Assembly: GCA_020796225.1 (NCBI GenBank)
Contig: CM036756.1
Coordinates: 59,178,616 to 59,242,615, forward strand
DNA from: Arion vulgaris
Taxonomy: Eukaryota; Mollusca; Gastropoda; Stylommatophora; Arionidae
DNA length: 64,000 nt
Reading direction: 5' to 3'
Position numbers and translations under genes: made by a program. Under the pieces are notes generated by a model that made no database searches, was not told the origin of the DNA, and worked only from the letters and a program-made list of their open reading frames with translations. How positions within the stretch are numbered: position 1 is the first letter of the stretch; each line of letters begins with the position of its first letter. Of the stretch, positions 1-11,129 are shown piece after piece.

Positions 1-139
1 CGTATTCTATGATGGTATGAAATGTCGCTGTGTTTTATAAACATCATGGAAAGCTGCTACAGCATATTCACATGTAGTGTTGAAACTTGCGAGATGAAGT
101 TTGAAGTTAAAACCTCCCGTGGGATGTTGGAGTATGCAA

Positions 140-342
140 GGGTAGCAAAGAATAGTATCCTGCGATCTACAATGCATGTCGTAAAAGGCGACTGATGTAG
201 GCTCTAGGGTGCTACCTAGTAAATAAAAGCATGTGCTGGTCTATTTGTAGGCGCATAACTGGCACCGCGTACAATCGCTCTTAGGCTCAGATCATATACA
301 AATCAGACAAGTGGTCGATATGGAGTGTTCAAAGAAGATGTC
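140..342 (+). repeat. Interspersed repeat, family K2, diverged copy
   Basis: This segment shares a recognisable core (AAAGAATAGT, then GCATGTCGTAA.AGGCGACT, then CATAACTGGCAC, then CTTAGGCTCAGATCA) with copies at 2712-2965, 33246-33440, 35075-35312 and 38565-38815. Better copies end in AAGAAG-type tails, which suggests a non-autonomous retroposon or the 3' end of a LINE. No coding potential is seen here. The family name is mine. Confidence 0.6.
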
Positions 343-345
343 AAA

Positions 346-1142
346 ATAGGCGTGCAACAAGGATGTGTAATGTCAGTCCTACTATTCAACATTGTCATAG
401 ATTGGGTGATGTGTAATGTCAGTCCTACTATTCAACATTGTCATAGATTGGGTGATGTGTAATGTCAGTCCTACTATTCAACATTGTCATAGATTGGGTG
501 ATGTGTAATGTCAGTCCTACTATTCAACATTGTCATAGATTGGGTGATGTGTAATGTCAGTCCTACTATTCAACATTGTCATAGATTGGGTGATGTGTAA
601 TGTCAGTCCTACTATTCAACATTGTCATAGATTGGGTGATGTGTAATGTCAGTCCTACTATTCAACATTGTCATAGATTGGGTGATGTGTAATGTCAGTC
701 CTACTATTCAACATTGTCATAGATTGGGTGATGTGTAATGTCAGTCCTACTATTCAACATTGTCATAGATTGGGTGATGTGTAATGTCAGTCCTACTATT
801 CAACATTGTCATAGATTGGGTGATGTGTAATGTCAGTCCTACTATTCAACATTGTCATAGATTGGGTGATGTGTAATGTCAGTCCTACTATTCAACATTG
901 TCATAGATTGGGTGATGTGTAATGTCAGTCCTACTATTCAACATTGTCATAGATTGGGTGATGTGTAATGTCAGTCCTACTATTCAACATTGTCATAGAT
1001 TGGGTGATGCGTAAAACAACTGACGATAAGGCAAGAGGTATTCAGATGTACTCTCATGTCTACCCTGGAAGACCTGTATTTTGTTGATAATATCACACTT
1101 CTATCTCAGACAGATAAAGATATCCAGAAAAAGTCTTGCTGC
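346..1142 (+). mobile_element. LINE reverse-transcriptase remnant split by a tandem array
   Basis: Before the array the reading is VQQGCVMSVLLFNIVIDWV, which matches the reverse-transcriptase stretch GVKQGCILSPLLFGVAIDWV of the larger LINE at 22310-24895. After the array the same frame type continues with LYFVDNITLLSQTDKDIQKK, the diverged equivalent of FADDIALLS. The catalytic Asp pair reads V-D-N instead of A-D-D, so this copy is dead. Between the two parts the sequence is expanded into a 46-base array, described separately. Confidence 0.7.
363..1006 (+). repeat. Tandem array, 14 identical units of 46 bases
   Basis: The unit starts ATGTGTAATGTCAGTC and ends CATAGATTGGGTG. The 644 bases from 363 to 1006 hold exactly 14 units, and I see no differences between them. 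The unit is itself part of a LINE reverse-transcriptase coding sequence. Because 46 is not a multiple of three, the expansion destroys the frame. Confidence 0.95.
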
Positions 1143-1185
1143 CTCAACCAATATTTCTAAATCTATTTCATTTCATGACTTTTAC

Positions 1186-1735
1186 TCTTTCGCTTAAAAT
1201 ATTTAGACCTCTTTCCCACATACTCTTTCCTTTAAGATATTTAGACATCCTTCCTCCCAGATGACTATTACTCTTCCACTTAAGATATTTATATCTCCTT
1301 CCTCCCAGATGACTGTTACTCTTTCCCTTAAGATAGGTATATCTCCTTCTTCTTAGCGACTTTCCCTTAAGATAGTTATATCTCCTTCCTCTTAGTGACT
1401 TTCCCTTAAGATAGTTATATCTCCTTCCTCCCAAATGACTATTACTCTTTCCCTTAAGATAGTTATATCTCCTTCCTCCCAGATGACTGTTACTCTTTCC
1501 CTTAAGATAGTTATATCTCCTTCCTCTTAGTGACTTTCCCTTAAGATAGTTATATCTCCTTCCTCCCAAATGACTATTACTCTTTCCCTTAAGATAGTTA
1601 TATCTCCTTCCTCCCAGATGACTATTACTCTTTCACTTAAGATAGGTATATTTCCTTCCTCTTAGTGACTTTCCCTTAAGATGGTTATATCTCCTTCCTC
1701 CCAGCTGACTATTACTCTTTCCCTTAAGATATTTT
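1186..1735 (-). repeat. Minisatellite with mixed 39- and 48-base units
   Basis: Repeats of a unit containing TTAAGATAGTTATATCTCC, in a short (39) and a long (48) form that differ by a GATGACTATTAC-type segment. Both lengths are multiples of three, so the minus strand stays open and gives a 133-residue repetitive frame built on RRYNYLKGKS. I regard that frame as a by-product of the repeat, not a gene: there is no flanking exon signal and no recognisable domain. Confidence 0.85.
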
Positions 1736-1953
1736 GATGGATTCTCTCTCTTCCGGATATAACATCACAATATGTTTCGCTAGATAGACAATTTATCGTT
1801 TCAGATGCCAGATATATAAACAGTATCGTGTCTAGCCCTAGGGTATTCCTTTATACATTGTTTCTAAAGGCCGTATATTTTCTTGGTAATATGTATATTA
1901 CTGGGGGTGAAAGGTCACATGAAAACATTCACCTCTTTAATACGTATCTTACG

Positions 1954-2468
1954 TTCTTTAATGCTTGTAACAGGTACACATCTTCTTCTTCTTACGTTCT
2001 TTAATGCTTGTAACAGGTACACATCTTCTTCTTCTTACTTTCTTTAATGCTTGTAACAGGTACAATCTTCTTCTTCTTCTTACGTTCTTTAATGCTTGTA
2101 ACAGGTACACATCTTCTTCTTCTTACGTTCTTTAATGCTTGTAACAGGTACACATCTTCTTCTTCTTACGTTCTGTAATGCTTGTAACAGGTACACATCT
2201 TCTTCTTCTTACTTTCTTTAATGCTTGTAACAGGTACACATCTTCTTCTTCTTACGTTCTTTAATGCTTGTAACAGGTACACATCTTCTTCTTCTTACGT
2301 TCTTTAATGCTTGTAACAGGTACACATCTTCTTCTTCTTACTTTCTTTAATGCTTGTAACAGGTACACATCTTCTTCTTCTTACTTTCTTAATGCTGTAA
2401 TCAGGTACACTCTTCTTCTTCTACATGTTCTTTAATGCTTGTAACAGGTACACATCTTCTTCTTCTTG
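1954..2468 (+). repeat. Minisatellite of 43-base units, about 12 copies
   Basis: Units read TTCTTTAATGCTTGTAACAG then GTACACATC and a TTC-rich run. Copies differ by small indels and substitutions. The TTC-rich run and TTCTTTA resemble the reversed tails of the AAGAAG-ended retroposons elsewhere in the window, so the array may have grown from such a tail. Confidence 0.85.
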
Positions 2469-2469
2469 C

Positions 2470-2622
2470 GTTCGCCCGCTATGAATTCAGACATAGTCAG
2501 TGCGCCTGGTATGGCGCCTCTAACTGATTTTTGCGTGAAGGCATGCTTTCCCATTTTATCAGTGTCCTCCGCCTATGAGACGGGCCTTCTTCGACTTCAG
2601 AGGTGTACACATCTTATTTCAG
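2470..2622 (+). repeat. Interspersed repeat, family M
   Basis: Shares TATGAATTCAGACATAGTC, a CTCTAACTGATTTTTG-type segment, TTTATCAGTGTCC and CTTCAGAGGT with segments at 38290-38420 and 44720-45135. Function unknown. The 44.7 kb copy is interrupted by a younger insertion. Confidence 0.6.
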
Positions 2623-2711
2623 TTCAGTTCCCCGATATATTTCCTCGCACATTGGACAATACGTGCCTCGTCCTCCAATGCAACAACCATCGCATTCGTA
2701 TATCACCCGTG

Positions 2712-2965
2712 TAGTGCCGGGGCCCACAAGGAAGCAAAGAATAGTACCACTGCGACCTACAAGGCATGTCGTAAGAGGCGGCTGATGTAGAACCTAGGAA
2801 GCCACCTAATAAATAAAAACATCGCAGAAATCGGATGTACTAGCCTAACTCGATGTGGAGAAATCGGATGTGCTCATAACTGGCACAATGTACAATTGCT
2901 CTTAGGCTCAGATCACATACAAATCACACATAGTGGTTAACAAGTGATCGATATGGAACGTTCGG
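2712..2965 (+). repeat. Interspersed repeat, family K2
   Basis: Contains the family core (AAAGAATAGTACCACTGCGA, GGCATGTCGTAAGAGGCGG, CATAACTGGCAC, GGCTCAGATCACATAC) and ends near TGGAACGTTCGGAAAAGAAG. This is one of the more complete copies. Confidence 0.65.
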
Positions 2966-3708
2966 AAAAGAAGAAATAGTTGCACTTAAAAAATATAACC
3001 TTTAAACGACACTACCAAAATTTGTTACCAAAAATTTCAAAGTAGATGAAATTCATGAGACTCACTTTTAGTTTTCACATTATAATATTTGGACAAAAAG
3101 CACATATAAAATGAAAAGATACACATTATGGGGGGAAATATGGTTATTTGTTAAAGAAAGAAAAAATACCAAACGAAATGTTGTCTATTCTAAAATCAAA
3201 ATGGAAGCTCAGTTTACGTAAACTTTGATATAGATTTCTTACCTTCAGCTAAATATTAACCAGGACTGGTTACATCCACTATGTCATCCTAAATATTGAA
3301 CCTGAACTATTTCAGAAACTCGTCAGTGAAAACAATAGCTTATATCAACGATTTGTGATCATTTCACGGTTAATGCAAGCACTGACCTTGACTCACAGTT
3401 CCTTACCTTTTCCATGTGAATACATGCATTGACCTCGGAACAGAATTTTACCTTCTCGATGTCGATGTGACCTCAACATCAAGGCGTGTTACTTTCTTTA
3501 TATCAATGCCCTCAACCCACGGTTCGTTGCTTTCCCCATGTCTGTGTATACGCTCACCTCGGTTCACGAGTCGTTGACTTCTCAATGTCAATACAAATAT
3601 TGATCTAGACGTGTCATGCTTTTACTATCTCTCTATCTCTCTCTCAAGCTTTTTCTTTCTCCTACCGCTTTAACTACTTGGGTGGTCTCTGTGGCGAAGT
3701 GTTTAGTT

Positions 3709-3950
3709 CATGGATTCCTAAACATTTTCGGCCTACCGCCCACTTTGAACGACATAAACTTTGTAACGTCCCTCCACATTATAACAGTTTGCCAACCCCC
3801 CTTTTCTCCCCACATATATATATACACACACATACTCTATTTTCACTTTGACATAGAAAATGGATATATATTTATGTCATACATGGTCAATTTTCAAATA
3901 TATAATCACATGAAATAGAAAATTGATGAAAAAATGGATCGAGTAAGATG
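3709..3950 (+). mobile_element. Fragment of the hAT-type MITE seen at 54079
   Basis: The segment from GATTCCTAAACATTTTCGGC through GACATAAACTTTGTAACG, the TATATATATACACAC run and GATCGAGTAAGATGGGC parallels the left two thirds of the complete element at 54079-54474. The right inverted repeat was not found, so this is a truncated copy. The small open frame at 3616-3918 overlaps it and is not considered a gene. Confidence 0.65.
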
Positions 3951-3970
3951 GGCACAAGATGAATTCAATT

Positions 3971-4062
3971 AATAATTCCTCTCGTACCGTTATACGTTAC
4001 ATAGGGCCTGCAAGTAACTTCTCCATACCGCTCTATCCTGGACATGTCCATAAGTGCTCCGA
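3971..4062 (-). mobile_element. LINE 3' end (family B), minus strand
   Basis: Reads AATAATTCCTCTCGTACCG, GTTATACGTTACAT, then TTCTCCATACCGCTCTATCC. This is the reverse complement of the 3' end of the LINE at 22310-24895, which encodes the last residues of its ORF followed by an (ATT)n tail. Confidence 0.7.
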
Positions 4063-4227
4063 TCTCCGCCTCAACAAATCCAGCAGCGTCCAGTGACCCC
4101 TAACCCTAGTAAACTGCAATATCACTAGAATGCGCGCTGTTCTGTCCAATAATATACTAGCCAGTTTTACTATACTCTAGACAAGTGTCCACTGTCCAAT
4201 AGTTTAAGGTACAAAAGTCATCACATC

Positions 4228-5100
4228 TTGTCACTGTGCGTTTAAGATGGATGCTCAAAGAAAGAGAAGGTCACAAAGTTGATTGCCACAGGCAAATTTT
4301 CAAACAACTACTGGGCAGAGGCAGAAGCGCTAAGAACAGCAGCCGAAATGATCCTAGAGAAACTAAGAGCCTCGCGCAACAAATTCGTGATATTCACGGA
4401 TGCTCTATCTGTCATGACAGCCCTACAAAGCGCAGCTAAAACAGAACACAATGATCTGAGAGCAACCCTCGGTGTACTAGTAAACTCACTTAAACGCACG
4501 ATCATACAGTGGATAGCATCACACTGCAACATAAGCGGTAACGAAGAAGCCGACAGGCTAGCAGAAGCAGGTAGGCGACTCGCAGACTGATCACGAGATC
4601 AGCTATGAAGAGGCAAGAACAACCATCGGCTGGCAGTACAATAAAAAATGGTCAAAAGACCACCCACAACACAACTGCAATGGTGGGTACTGTGGTCTGT
4701 CCCGTAGAGAACAAGTTGCGATATTCCGCCTCCGTACATGCCATAACAGACTTCGAGCCCACATGTTCAACAAATTCAAAATTGGCACAACTAGCCTGTG
4801 CCATTGTGAGAAGGCGGACATGAGGCAGAGCAGATACTGCAAGACTGCCAGCTGTTAGCAGCCCTGAGGAAAGAAACGTGGCCTGATAACACAGAGCTTC
4901 GTGAAAAGCTGTATGGAGGGACGGAGGCCCTAAAAGCAACAGTAAAATGCATGATAAAACTTGGTTCATCAGTCTAGGCGGGTTCGCGAGAGAGAGAGAG
5001 AGATGGATGCCAATTATTAGAAAATCAATTGCACATAACTTTATCTCTCTTCTCAAATCTAATCATTATCATTCTGACTTATTTCTAATCACAGAGTGAA
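4228..5100 (+). mobile_element. LINE 3' part with RNase H domain, degenerate
   Basis: A frame from about 4279 to 4590 reads NYWAEAEALRTAAEMIL, FVIFTDALSVMTALQSA and then IIQWIASHCNISGNEEADRL. These match the RNase H domain of I-group LINEs (DxxS and WxxxHxxxxGNExAD signatures). After a stop the frame drifts, but LAALRKETWPDNTELREK and further C-terminal residues can be followed to about 4970, then a short GA-rich run. No reverse transcriptase is present upstream, so it is a 5'-truncated dead copy. Confidence 0.75.
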
Positions 5101-6990
5101 TATGCATAATGTTTATTAGGATACACATTTGTATGGATGGGCAACTAGTAAAACGTACCACCAAAAATCCCGCTATATATAGTACCCAATCTACTGAGCT
5201 ATACTGGTATCAGATATAATTGGTCACATGTGAGGCTGTTAGAGTTGACGAATGACAAATATCTACTTAGAAACATTTCTTTGTTCGATATGTTTTATAT
5301 ATTAGAGATGCCCATCACTAAGTACCAAACAAACGGTATTTCTAGACATTGTCTCTAAAAACGCGTTAAATTTCGGAGAGGACGAGCTTTTTTCTAAAAA
5401 GACCAACTCTTTAGGGATTTCAATTAAAGAGATATAAAACTAACAAAATAAAACAAATATGAAAAATTAATATTTAAAAGAAAAATACGATATTTCGTGA
5501 CTATAAACTGCCTTAAGTGCGGTTATGCTATGTTTACAGCAGAACTGCGAACTTTTGTCACATCAAATGGACTTTCGACATGTGCTTTTTGTTCGGGTTC
5601 ACTATCCGTATCTCACACGATTGTAGATTTAATGTGAATTACATTTAATTTTTATATTTCAAACTTTCCTCGGGCAGCGGTTTTTTAGCCTGTTCCTTTT
5701 AATTTTTATCTGCCAATGGTTCTTTTAAGGACTCAATTTGAACGCTAGACTTAAGTTTCATCTGTCGTCTCTTATATAACAAGACACGATCTTATTCTCC
5801 ATGAGAATAGAGATCAGTAAGAAATAGCCCGATCAACTTACATGGGACACGAACCGAATACATTTGAAGAGGGTAGAGCGCACTGGACCTCAGCCCACAA
5901 GAGCTGAAACTCTCATGAGCGTATGAAAACACACATAGAACAAGATATGAATGTAATGCACATTTCGAGAGAGGGAAATTGTCAAACTGCTACTCCAAGT
6001 CATTCCTATTCAAATTAAGCAAAGAAATGAAATGAGAACAAAGTCTTATCACCAGATATTCGTAATAAAATGTCGCTAAGAAATGAGATGAGAACTAAGC
6101 CGATGTAGCTTAATTTCTACAATACGACAAGTCACATGGCTAACCTTTCGTGAGGTATCAAATTTCCGACAAACCACTTCACGAGGAGTCACAATGTTTT
6201 ATTTTTTAAATGTTACTCACAACATTCAATTAATACTACTAGCGTATAATTCTTTACAGAATACAACAAATGAATTTGTAAATTAGAAGCAGTAGACGGT
6301 AAATGTGACATCAGGGCAACCAGAATATTGGCTTGGTGGAAAAATAACCAGAATAGACCAGATAGAGACAAGATAGACAAGACTTAAAACTTCTGACTGA
6401 AATAGAAGACAAATATGATGAGACACGCATATCAGAATTTCAGACAAAGAGTGGCAAAACACGTAATCACAAAGTACTGTAGTTTTACAAATTACAGAAA
6501 CAATGACAAAATACAGCAACGTTTCGACTAACAAGGCATTTATCAAGCAAACGAACAACAGGAGTGACAAATTAAAAAAACAAATAGACGACCAAAAACA
6601 AACGTTTATAATGAAAATCTGGAAATAAAAACGAAAATCTGGGAATAAAAACGAATAACAAAATAAATGTAACATAAAAACACACATAAAAACTAGAAAT
6701 AGAAAAGAAGAGAAATAATGAAAAATCTAGTAAATATATAACTTGAATACATGCAACATAAACCCATATAGATTACAAGGCATGAAAATAGAAAGTACTA
6801 AGAAGCATAGGAATGTAATACGTTCAAAAACGTATACGTACAGACGACCAAAAACAAACGTTTCTCCAATAATATTTAGACAAAGAGTGTAAATATTATA
6901 CAACAGGACACAAACTTGTACAGACGAGTAACTGTAAGATTCTACACAGAGAAAAACACCCACTTTAAAGTACAATATCTAGTGTTATAC
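5101..6990. other. AT-rich anonymous sequence, no gene recognised
   Basis: Apart from a SINE remnant near 5640-5830, I recognise nothing. Two minus-strand open frames (6283-6687 and 6727-6975) encode Phe/Leu/Cys/Tyr-rich residues without a domain and are probably compositional. A short motif AAAAACAAACGTTT occurs twice (near 6595 and 6850). Confidence 0.5.
5640..5830 (-). mobile_element. SINE-2 body remnant
   Basis: CTCGGGCAGCGG, the TCTGCCAATGG and GTTCTTTTAAGGACTCAATT segments and CATCTGTCGTCTC follow the same order as in the better SINE-2 copies at 10498-11097 (minus) and 26018-26430 (plus). The tRNA-like head is not readable here. Strongly diverged. Confidence 0.45.
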
Positions 6991-7144
6991 TGTAGAATGG
7001 TATCTATTCTGATTCATAATTGGGAGCCCGTCTGAGCTGACTCTTGTCTACAAAATGATTTTATCTGGAATTAATAGTGACACGACAATGTTTCATAAGC
7101 ATCCTCTTTTCTTTATTGTTCTCAACCAAATCGTCTTTGTTCAT

Positions 7145-7345
7145 CCATATAATAATAATTCCTCTCGTACCGTTATACGTTACATATGGCCTCAAGCGAT
7201 TTCTCCATATCGCTCCATCCTGGGTAACTCGTTCAATCTACTTCATGGAACTGAGACCCATATTTCTTGCCTCTCTCAGCAAAGTTCGTGTTAGGGTTTC
7301 CTTAGATCGTCCTCTCTTTCTTAAACCCTTTGTATTCCACTTCAG
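7145..7345 (-). mobile_element. LINE 3' end (family B), minus strand
   Basis: Begins AATAATAATTCCTCTCGTAC and continues with TTCTCCATATCGCTCCATCC, the CTCAGCAAAGTTCG segment and TTAGATCGTCCTCTCTTTCT. It is the reverse complement of the C-terminal coding end and (ATT)n tail of the LINE at 22310-24895. Disabled by substitutions. Confidence 0.7.
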
Positions 7346-7778
7346 TGCCTGCTTTGATATTTCATCTATATAGTGAACATAAGGAACACATCAATTCGTA
7401 CGTATAACAGCTATGACAAATGGGGAGTGCTCTCACTTAGGCTAACGACGTTGACCTTTACATTTTAAACAAAGACTTCAAAGAGTTCTCGTCTAGAATC
7501 AAAGTGAGGAAACCAGTAAATCATTAAAAGGCTATTACAAGTGGGGAGTGCTCTCACTTGGACTTGAACATTGACCCATAAAATGACTTGTATAGTCAGA
7601 TGACTATTTCCGGTTTACGACCGTAGATTTTATTTCTGGCTATATTCATTATTGCGACAACTTATCACTTCCGCCAATTACATTTGTTTTTTAATGTAGC
7701 ACTTCTATTGTGAACTCGTCTATTTCGCTTTCACTACTGTTCTTGTTATTAAACTGTGTCATACGTTTCCTTATATTC

Positions 7779-8028
7779 TTTCTTATCTCAATCATCTCTA
7801 CATAATTCCTTTCGCTGATAACTACTATTTTCTTATCTCAATCATCTCTACATAATTCCTTTCACTGATAACTACTATTTTCTTATCTCAATCATCCCTA
7901 CATAATTCCTTTCACTGATAACTACTATTTTCTTATCTCAATCATCTCTACATAATTCATTTCGCTGATAACTACTATTTTCTTATCTCAATCATCTCTA
8001 CATAATTCCTTTCGCTGATAACTACTAT
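7779..8028 (+). repeat. Minisatellite, 5 units of 50 bases
   Basis: The unit starts TTTCTTATCTCAATCATC and ends GATAACTACTAT. Five units fill 7779-8028 with only a few substitutions (TCTC/TCCC, CCTT/CATT, CGCT/CACT). Confidence 0.9.
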
Positions 8029-9019
8029 AACTGAACGATTGATTGATTTGTTGATCGGACCATTCAATCATCACTGCACTTAGGTGAATAATCTGGTACG
8101 CTCCGATCTTTTTCTTACAATAGAAGTTGTCAGCAGCAGAGCGCGAACTCAGTAGCACAGACGAGAGTCTCCGATGTTTTATTTTAAGAATAGTAAAAGT
8201 TTGTTAAAAATGTGTTACTTTTTTTCATGAATTTTCCTCGGACGCGGCACCTATGCGGGAAGACCCATGTTCAATCCACCATAAGGACAATAATTTTTTT
8301 TCTGTTGAAGACATAAAAGAAAAATCCTAACCTGAACAATTTCAGGGTGACTGCACTAGCCATGGGGGCATTAAAATACCTCAGCCTCTCGTTCTCTCCC
8401 CCGCCTCCTTCTGTCCTACAGAGCCCAAAAAGCAGTACTACAGGTTGTAAAGATAGTTTTTGTAACGGTTTTCCAGTCTACTCTTAATAGACTATCAACT
8501 TCCTATGATTATTATTTGTCTCAGTGTATCTATCGTGATTGCTGCTCAACTATTTTTGCAATTAGTCTATCAATCCATCTTTCATTTCTTTCTGTCATCG
8601 GTGTATCATATGTTTTTTAAACTCTCTTTGCACTTAACAATACCAATTCGCATAAAGAAACAAAACAAACAAATAATCATGGCAAATGTATAACAATCAA
8701 CCTCTTTTCCCTTCCATTGATCAAAGACGTACTTCAGAGAATAAATACAACTTCACCAAAAATGCGTTAAATGTACAATGGAATCTGTAGTGGAAATCCC
8801 AGCTCACTCCTAGAACGCGCTTCAAATGTAGTCGTTAGTAGTATTACAAGTGCTCTCTTATCGGGCATGTATTCGGCTGACCTTTACTGAATAATATTTA
8901 GGGCATTGCGAACAATGAATTAAATACAACCGTGATTCGTATTATATGTGTGATAAATAATGTGTTTATTTTCGTTTCAATGAAATTAAAATTTATACTG
9001 TTTTAATATAAGTCAGAAA

Positions 9020-9325
9020 AATATCTGGTCAACCACTAGAAACAACTCTTATAAGAAGGAGAAGATGGCGATATGTTGGGAACACCTTGAGAAGAAATGA
9101 TCAAATAATATCAAAGCAGGTAATGAAGTGAGATGCAGATGATTCAAGAAAGAGAGGACGATCTAAGGAGACCCTAAAACGAACTTTGCTAAGAGAGGAA
9201 TGAAATATCGGTCTCAGTTTCATGGAAGAGATTGAGTGAGTTGCCCAGTATAAAGCCCTATGGAAACATTGCTTGCAGGTTAACGTATAACGGTACGAGA
9301 GGAATTATTATTATTTATTATTATA
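9020..9325 (+). mobile_element. LINE 3' end (family B)
   Basis: Encodes the degenerate C-terminal end of the family B LINE (TCTGGTCAACCACTAG, AGAAGGAGAAGATGGCGATA, CATGGAAGAGATTGAG) followed by GGTACGAGAGGAATTATTA and an (ATT)n tail. It corresponds to 24590-24895 of the longer copy. Stops break the frame. Confidence 0.75.
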
Positions 9326-9355
9326 ATATAAACAAAATGTGGCTGAAATTCCAAT

Positions 9356-9715
9356 GAGACTGTCCTACACGCCGTAGAGATCTAGCGTGGCTGCAGTGTT
9401 CTCATACGCCGCAGGGGTCTAGCGCAGGTGCACCGTTGTCTTACACGCCGTGTCTAGCGCTGGTGCAACGTTGTCTTACACGCCGTGTCTAGCGCAGGTG
9501 TAACGTTGTCTTACACGCCGTGTCTAGCGCGGGTGCAACGTTGTCCTATATGCCGTGTCTAGCGCGGGTGTAACGTTGTCCTATATGCCGTGTCTAGCGC
9601 GGGTGCAACGTTGCCTTACATGCCGTGTCTAGCGCGGGTGTAACGTTGTCCTATATGCCGTGTCTAGCGCGGGTGTAACGTTGTCTTACACGCCGTGTCT
9701 AGCGCGGGAGCAAAG
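9356..9715 (+). repeat. GC-richer minisatellite, about 35-base unit
   Basis: Roughly ten units with core GTGTCTAGCGCGGGTG then AACGTTGTC and a TAYACGCC/TATATGCC variant. The first two units are longer and more diverged. Its base composition contrasts with the AT-rich surroundings. Confidence 0.85.
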
Positions 9716-9744
9716 TACTCACGTTCTTGGAGCAAACCACACAG

Positions 9745-9960
9745 ATCACAAAGAGTAGTTAATTTGACTGATAAGAACGAACAACAGCATAATTCATCTT
9801 CTTTTTTCTCCACACTGATACCGGGCTGTTGCCTAGTGTCGTGGTTTTGTTTTTGTCTTGCGCTGTTCTGGTAGCGTGAGTGATTGTTATTTTTGCTCTT
9901 TGACACTATTATGCTAAGTCATCTAACCATCTTTTTTTCGTGGTCTGCAGCATAGTTGAA
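9745..9960 (-). repeat. Interspersed repeat shared with 11610-11790 and 27175-27262
   Basis: Contains GTCGTGGTTTTGTTTTTGTC, CTTGCGCTGTTCTGGT, GTGATTGTTATTTTTGCTC and CATCTAACCATCTTTTT. The same order recurs at 11610-11790, and its reverse complement at 27175-27262. It looks like the 3' region of a LINE in reverse orientation, but no protein motif could be read. Confidence 0.5.
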
Positions 9961-10135
9961 GATTATAAATAGCTTTTTTATGAGTTTAAGAAAAATTATG
10001 AATCCCTATTTGAGCCACTGTGAAAGTACTCAACTGCTGACTTTATTTAGATGAAGGTGATGAGGTCCTATGGTAACGTCTTTAGTGCATGAATGTCAAT
10101 TGTATTAAGTTGAAACAATAATTATAAACTACAGG

Positions 10136-10200
10136 GTGTTTGTAAAGTCTCACAACACTTCATAAGTAGGTCAGCTTGAAAAATGTAGTACATGACGTCA
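10136..10200 (+). mobile_element. Possible single end of a mariner-type element
   Basis: CAGGGTGTTTGTAAAGTC follows a TA and resembles the CAGGGTGTTC termini of the MITEs at 57807 and 61795. No matching inverted end was found downstream, so this is tentative. Confidence 0.35.
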
Positions 10201-10497
10201 TTAAAAAATGGGGTAAAACAGAGTCGTAAAATTAGTCACAATAGTTACTGCTATGGTCTACTGTTGTTCTTGGTAAACTAGAAAGAACTAATGAAATATT
10301 CATGATAACAGATGTTGGAAATATCTACGACGGGCTTCAAGATATGTCTGTACACGTTTCTTCATATTGTTAAATATTCTTTCTAATCCCAAATGGTTGA
10401 GTGATTGTTAGTACTTAAATTCCAAAGGATGAGTGATTGATTGGTAGAACTCTAATCCCAATGGCTGATTGAGTGATTGATATGACTCTAATCCCTA

Positions 10498-11097
10498 ATG
10501 GTTAATTGCACTTCGGGGAATAACCATATGTACTCCTATATCTTTCTCACAAAGGAAGATCTCAGCATCTGTGCACGATTCCCTTACAGCGGTTACGTTT
10601 CCTAATGCAACTTTAAAGATGGTGAAAATATTTTGTAGGAATTTTATTTTTAATCTTTTTAATGAATTTTACCCTGGCAGCGGCTTTCCAGCCTCCTCTT
10701 CTCGATTTTGAACTGCCAAGGGGTTTTCTATGTGCTGAACTTGAATATGGGACCCACGTTTTATCGTCCGTCTCCTATAGGACTATACACTTTATCTCAC
10801 CTACACGCCCGCGTGCTCGTAGCGCGTTGGACTACGGGTGACTAGTCCTCTGTAAGTGCGGGTTCAACACCGCGGACTGGCAGAAAAGCTACAGGTTCCC
10901 CAGATTTACGGTGTTCGTGGCACCGAGCCGAAGAGATTTCAGCTCAAGTGCTTCTGGATCGGAAAAAAAAAATCTCACCTACACTGAGATCAGGGTTCTG
11001 ACAAAATACCCGATCGCTCCACGAGGGAGCGAACCGATTACCATTGGAACGAGAAGTGAGAACCTAACTGCTATGCCCACAGAAACCCTCCTTCTCT
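10498..11097 (-). mobile_element. tRNA-derived SINE-2, interrupted by SINE-3
   Basis: On the minus strand it begins near 11097 with GGGTTTCTGTGGGCATAG, a tRNA-like head with a B-box-like GGTTCGCTCCC. The body contains the TGAACACAGG-type, CCTTGGCAGTTC and AAAATTCATT segments and ends near GAAGTGCAATTA at 10498. About 165 bases of another SINE plus a 13-base duplication split it at 10807-10984. Other copies are at 12335-12632, 17495-17930 and 26018-26430. Confidence 0.75.
10807..10971 (+). mobile_element. tRNA-derived SINE-3 with 13-base target-site duplication
   Basis: Starts GCCCGCGTGCTCGTAGCGCG, has an A-box-like TAGCGCGTTGG and a B-box-like GGTTCAACACC, and ends with a poly(A) tail. It is flanked by ATCTCACCTACAC at 10794-10806 and again at 10972-10984, a perfect 13-base duplication inside SINE-2. 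Other copies are at 49124-49321 (plus) and 32079-32226 (minus). Confidence 0.9.
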
Positions 11098-11129
11098 GTA
11101 AAAAACCCGATCTGATAGTCAAATCATGA

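Noticed and set aside
363..1006. CRISPR-like regular array
   Set aside because: There are no unique spacers; the whole 46-base unit is identical, the genome is eukaryotic, and the unit is a piece of LINE RT.
1168..1569. A 133-residue repetitive protein (RRYNYLKGKS repeats)
   Set aside because: It is produced by a minisatellite whose units are multiples of three; no exon signals or homology.
6283..6975. Minus-strand membrane-like proteins rich in Phe, Leu and Cys
   Set aside because: Plus-strand A-rich sequence reads as hydrophobic residues on the other strand; no motif, signal or splice context.
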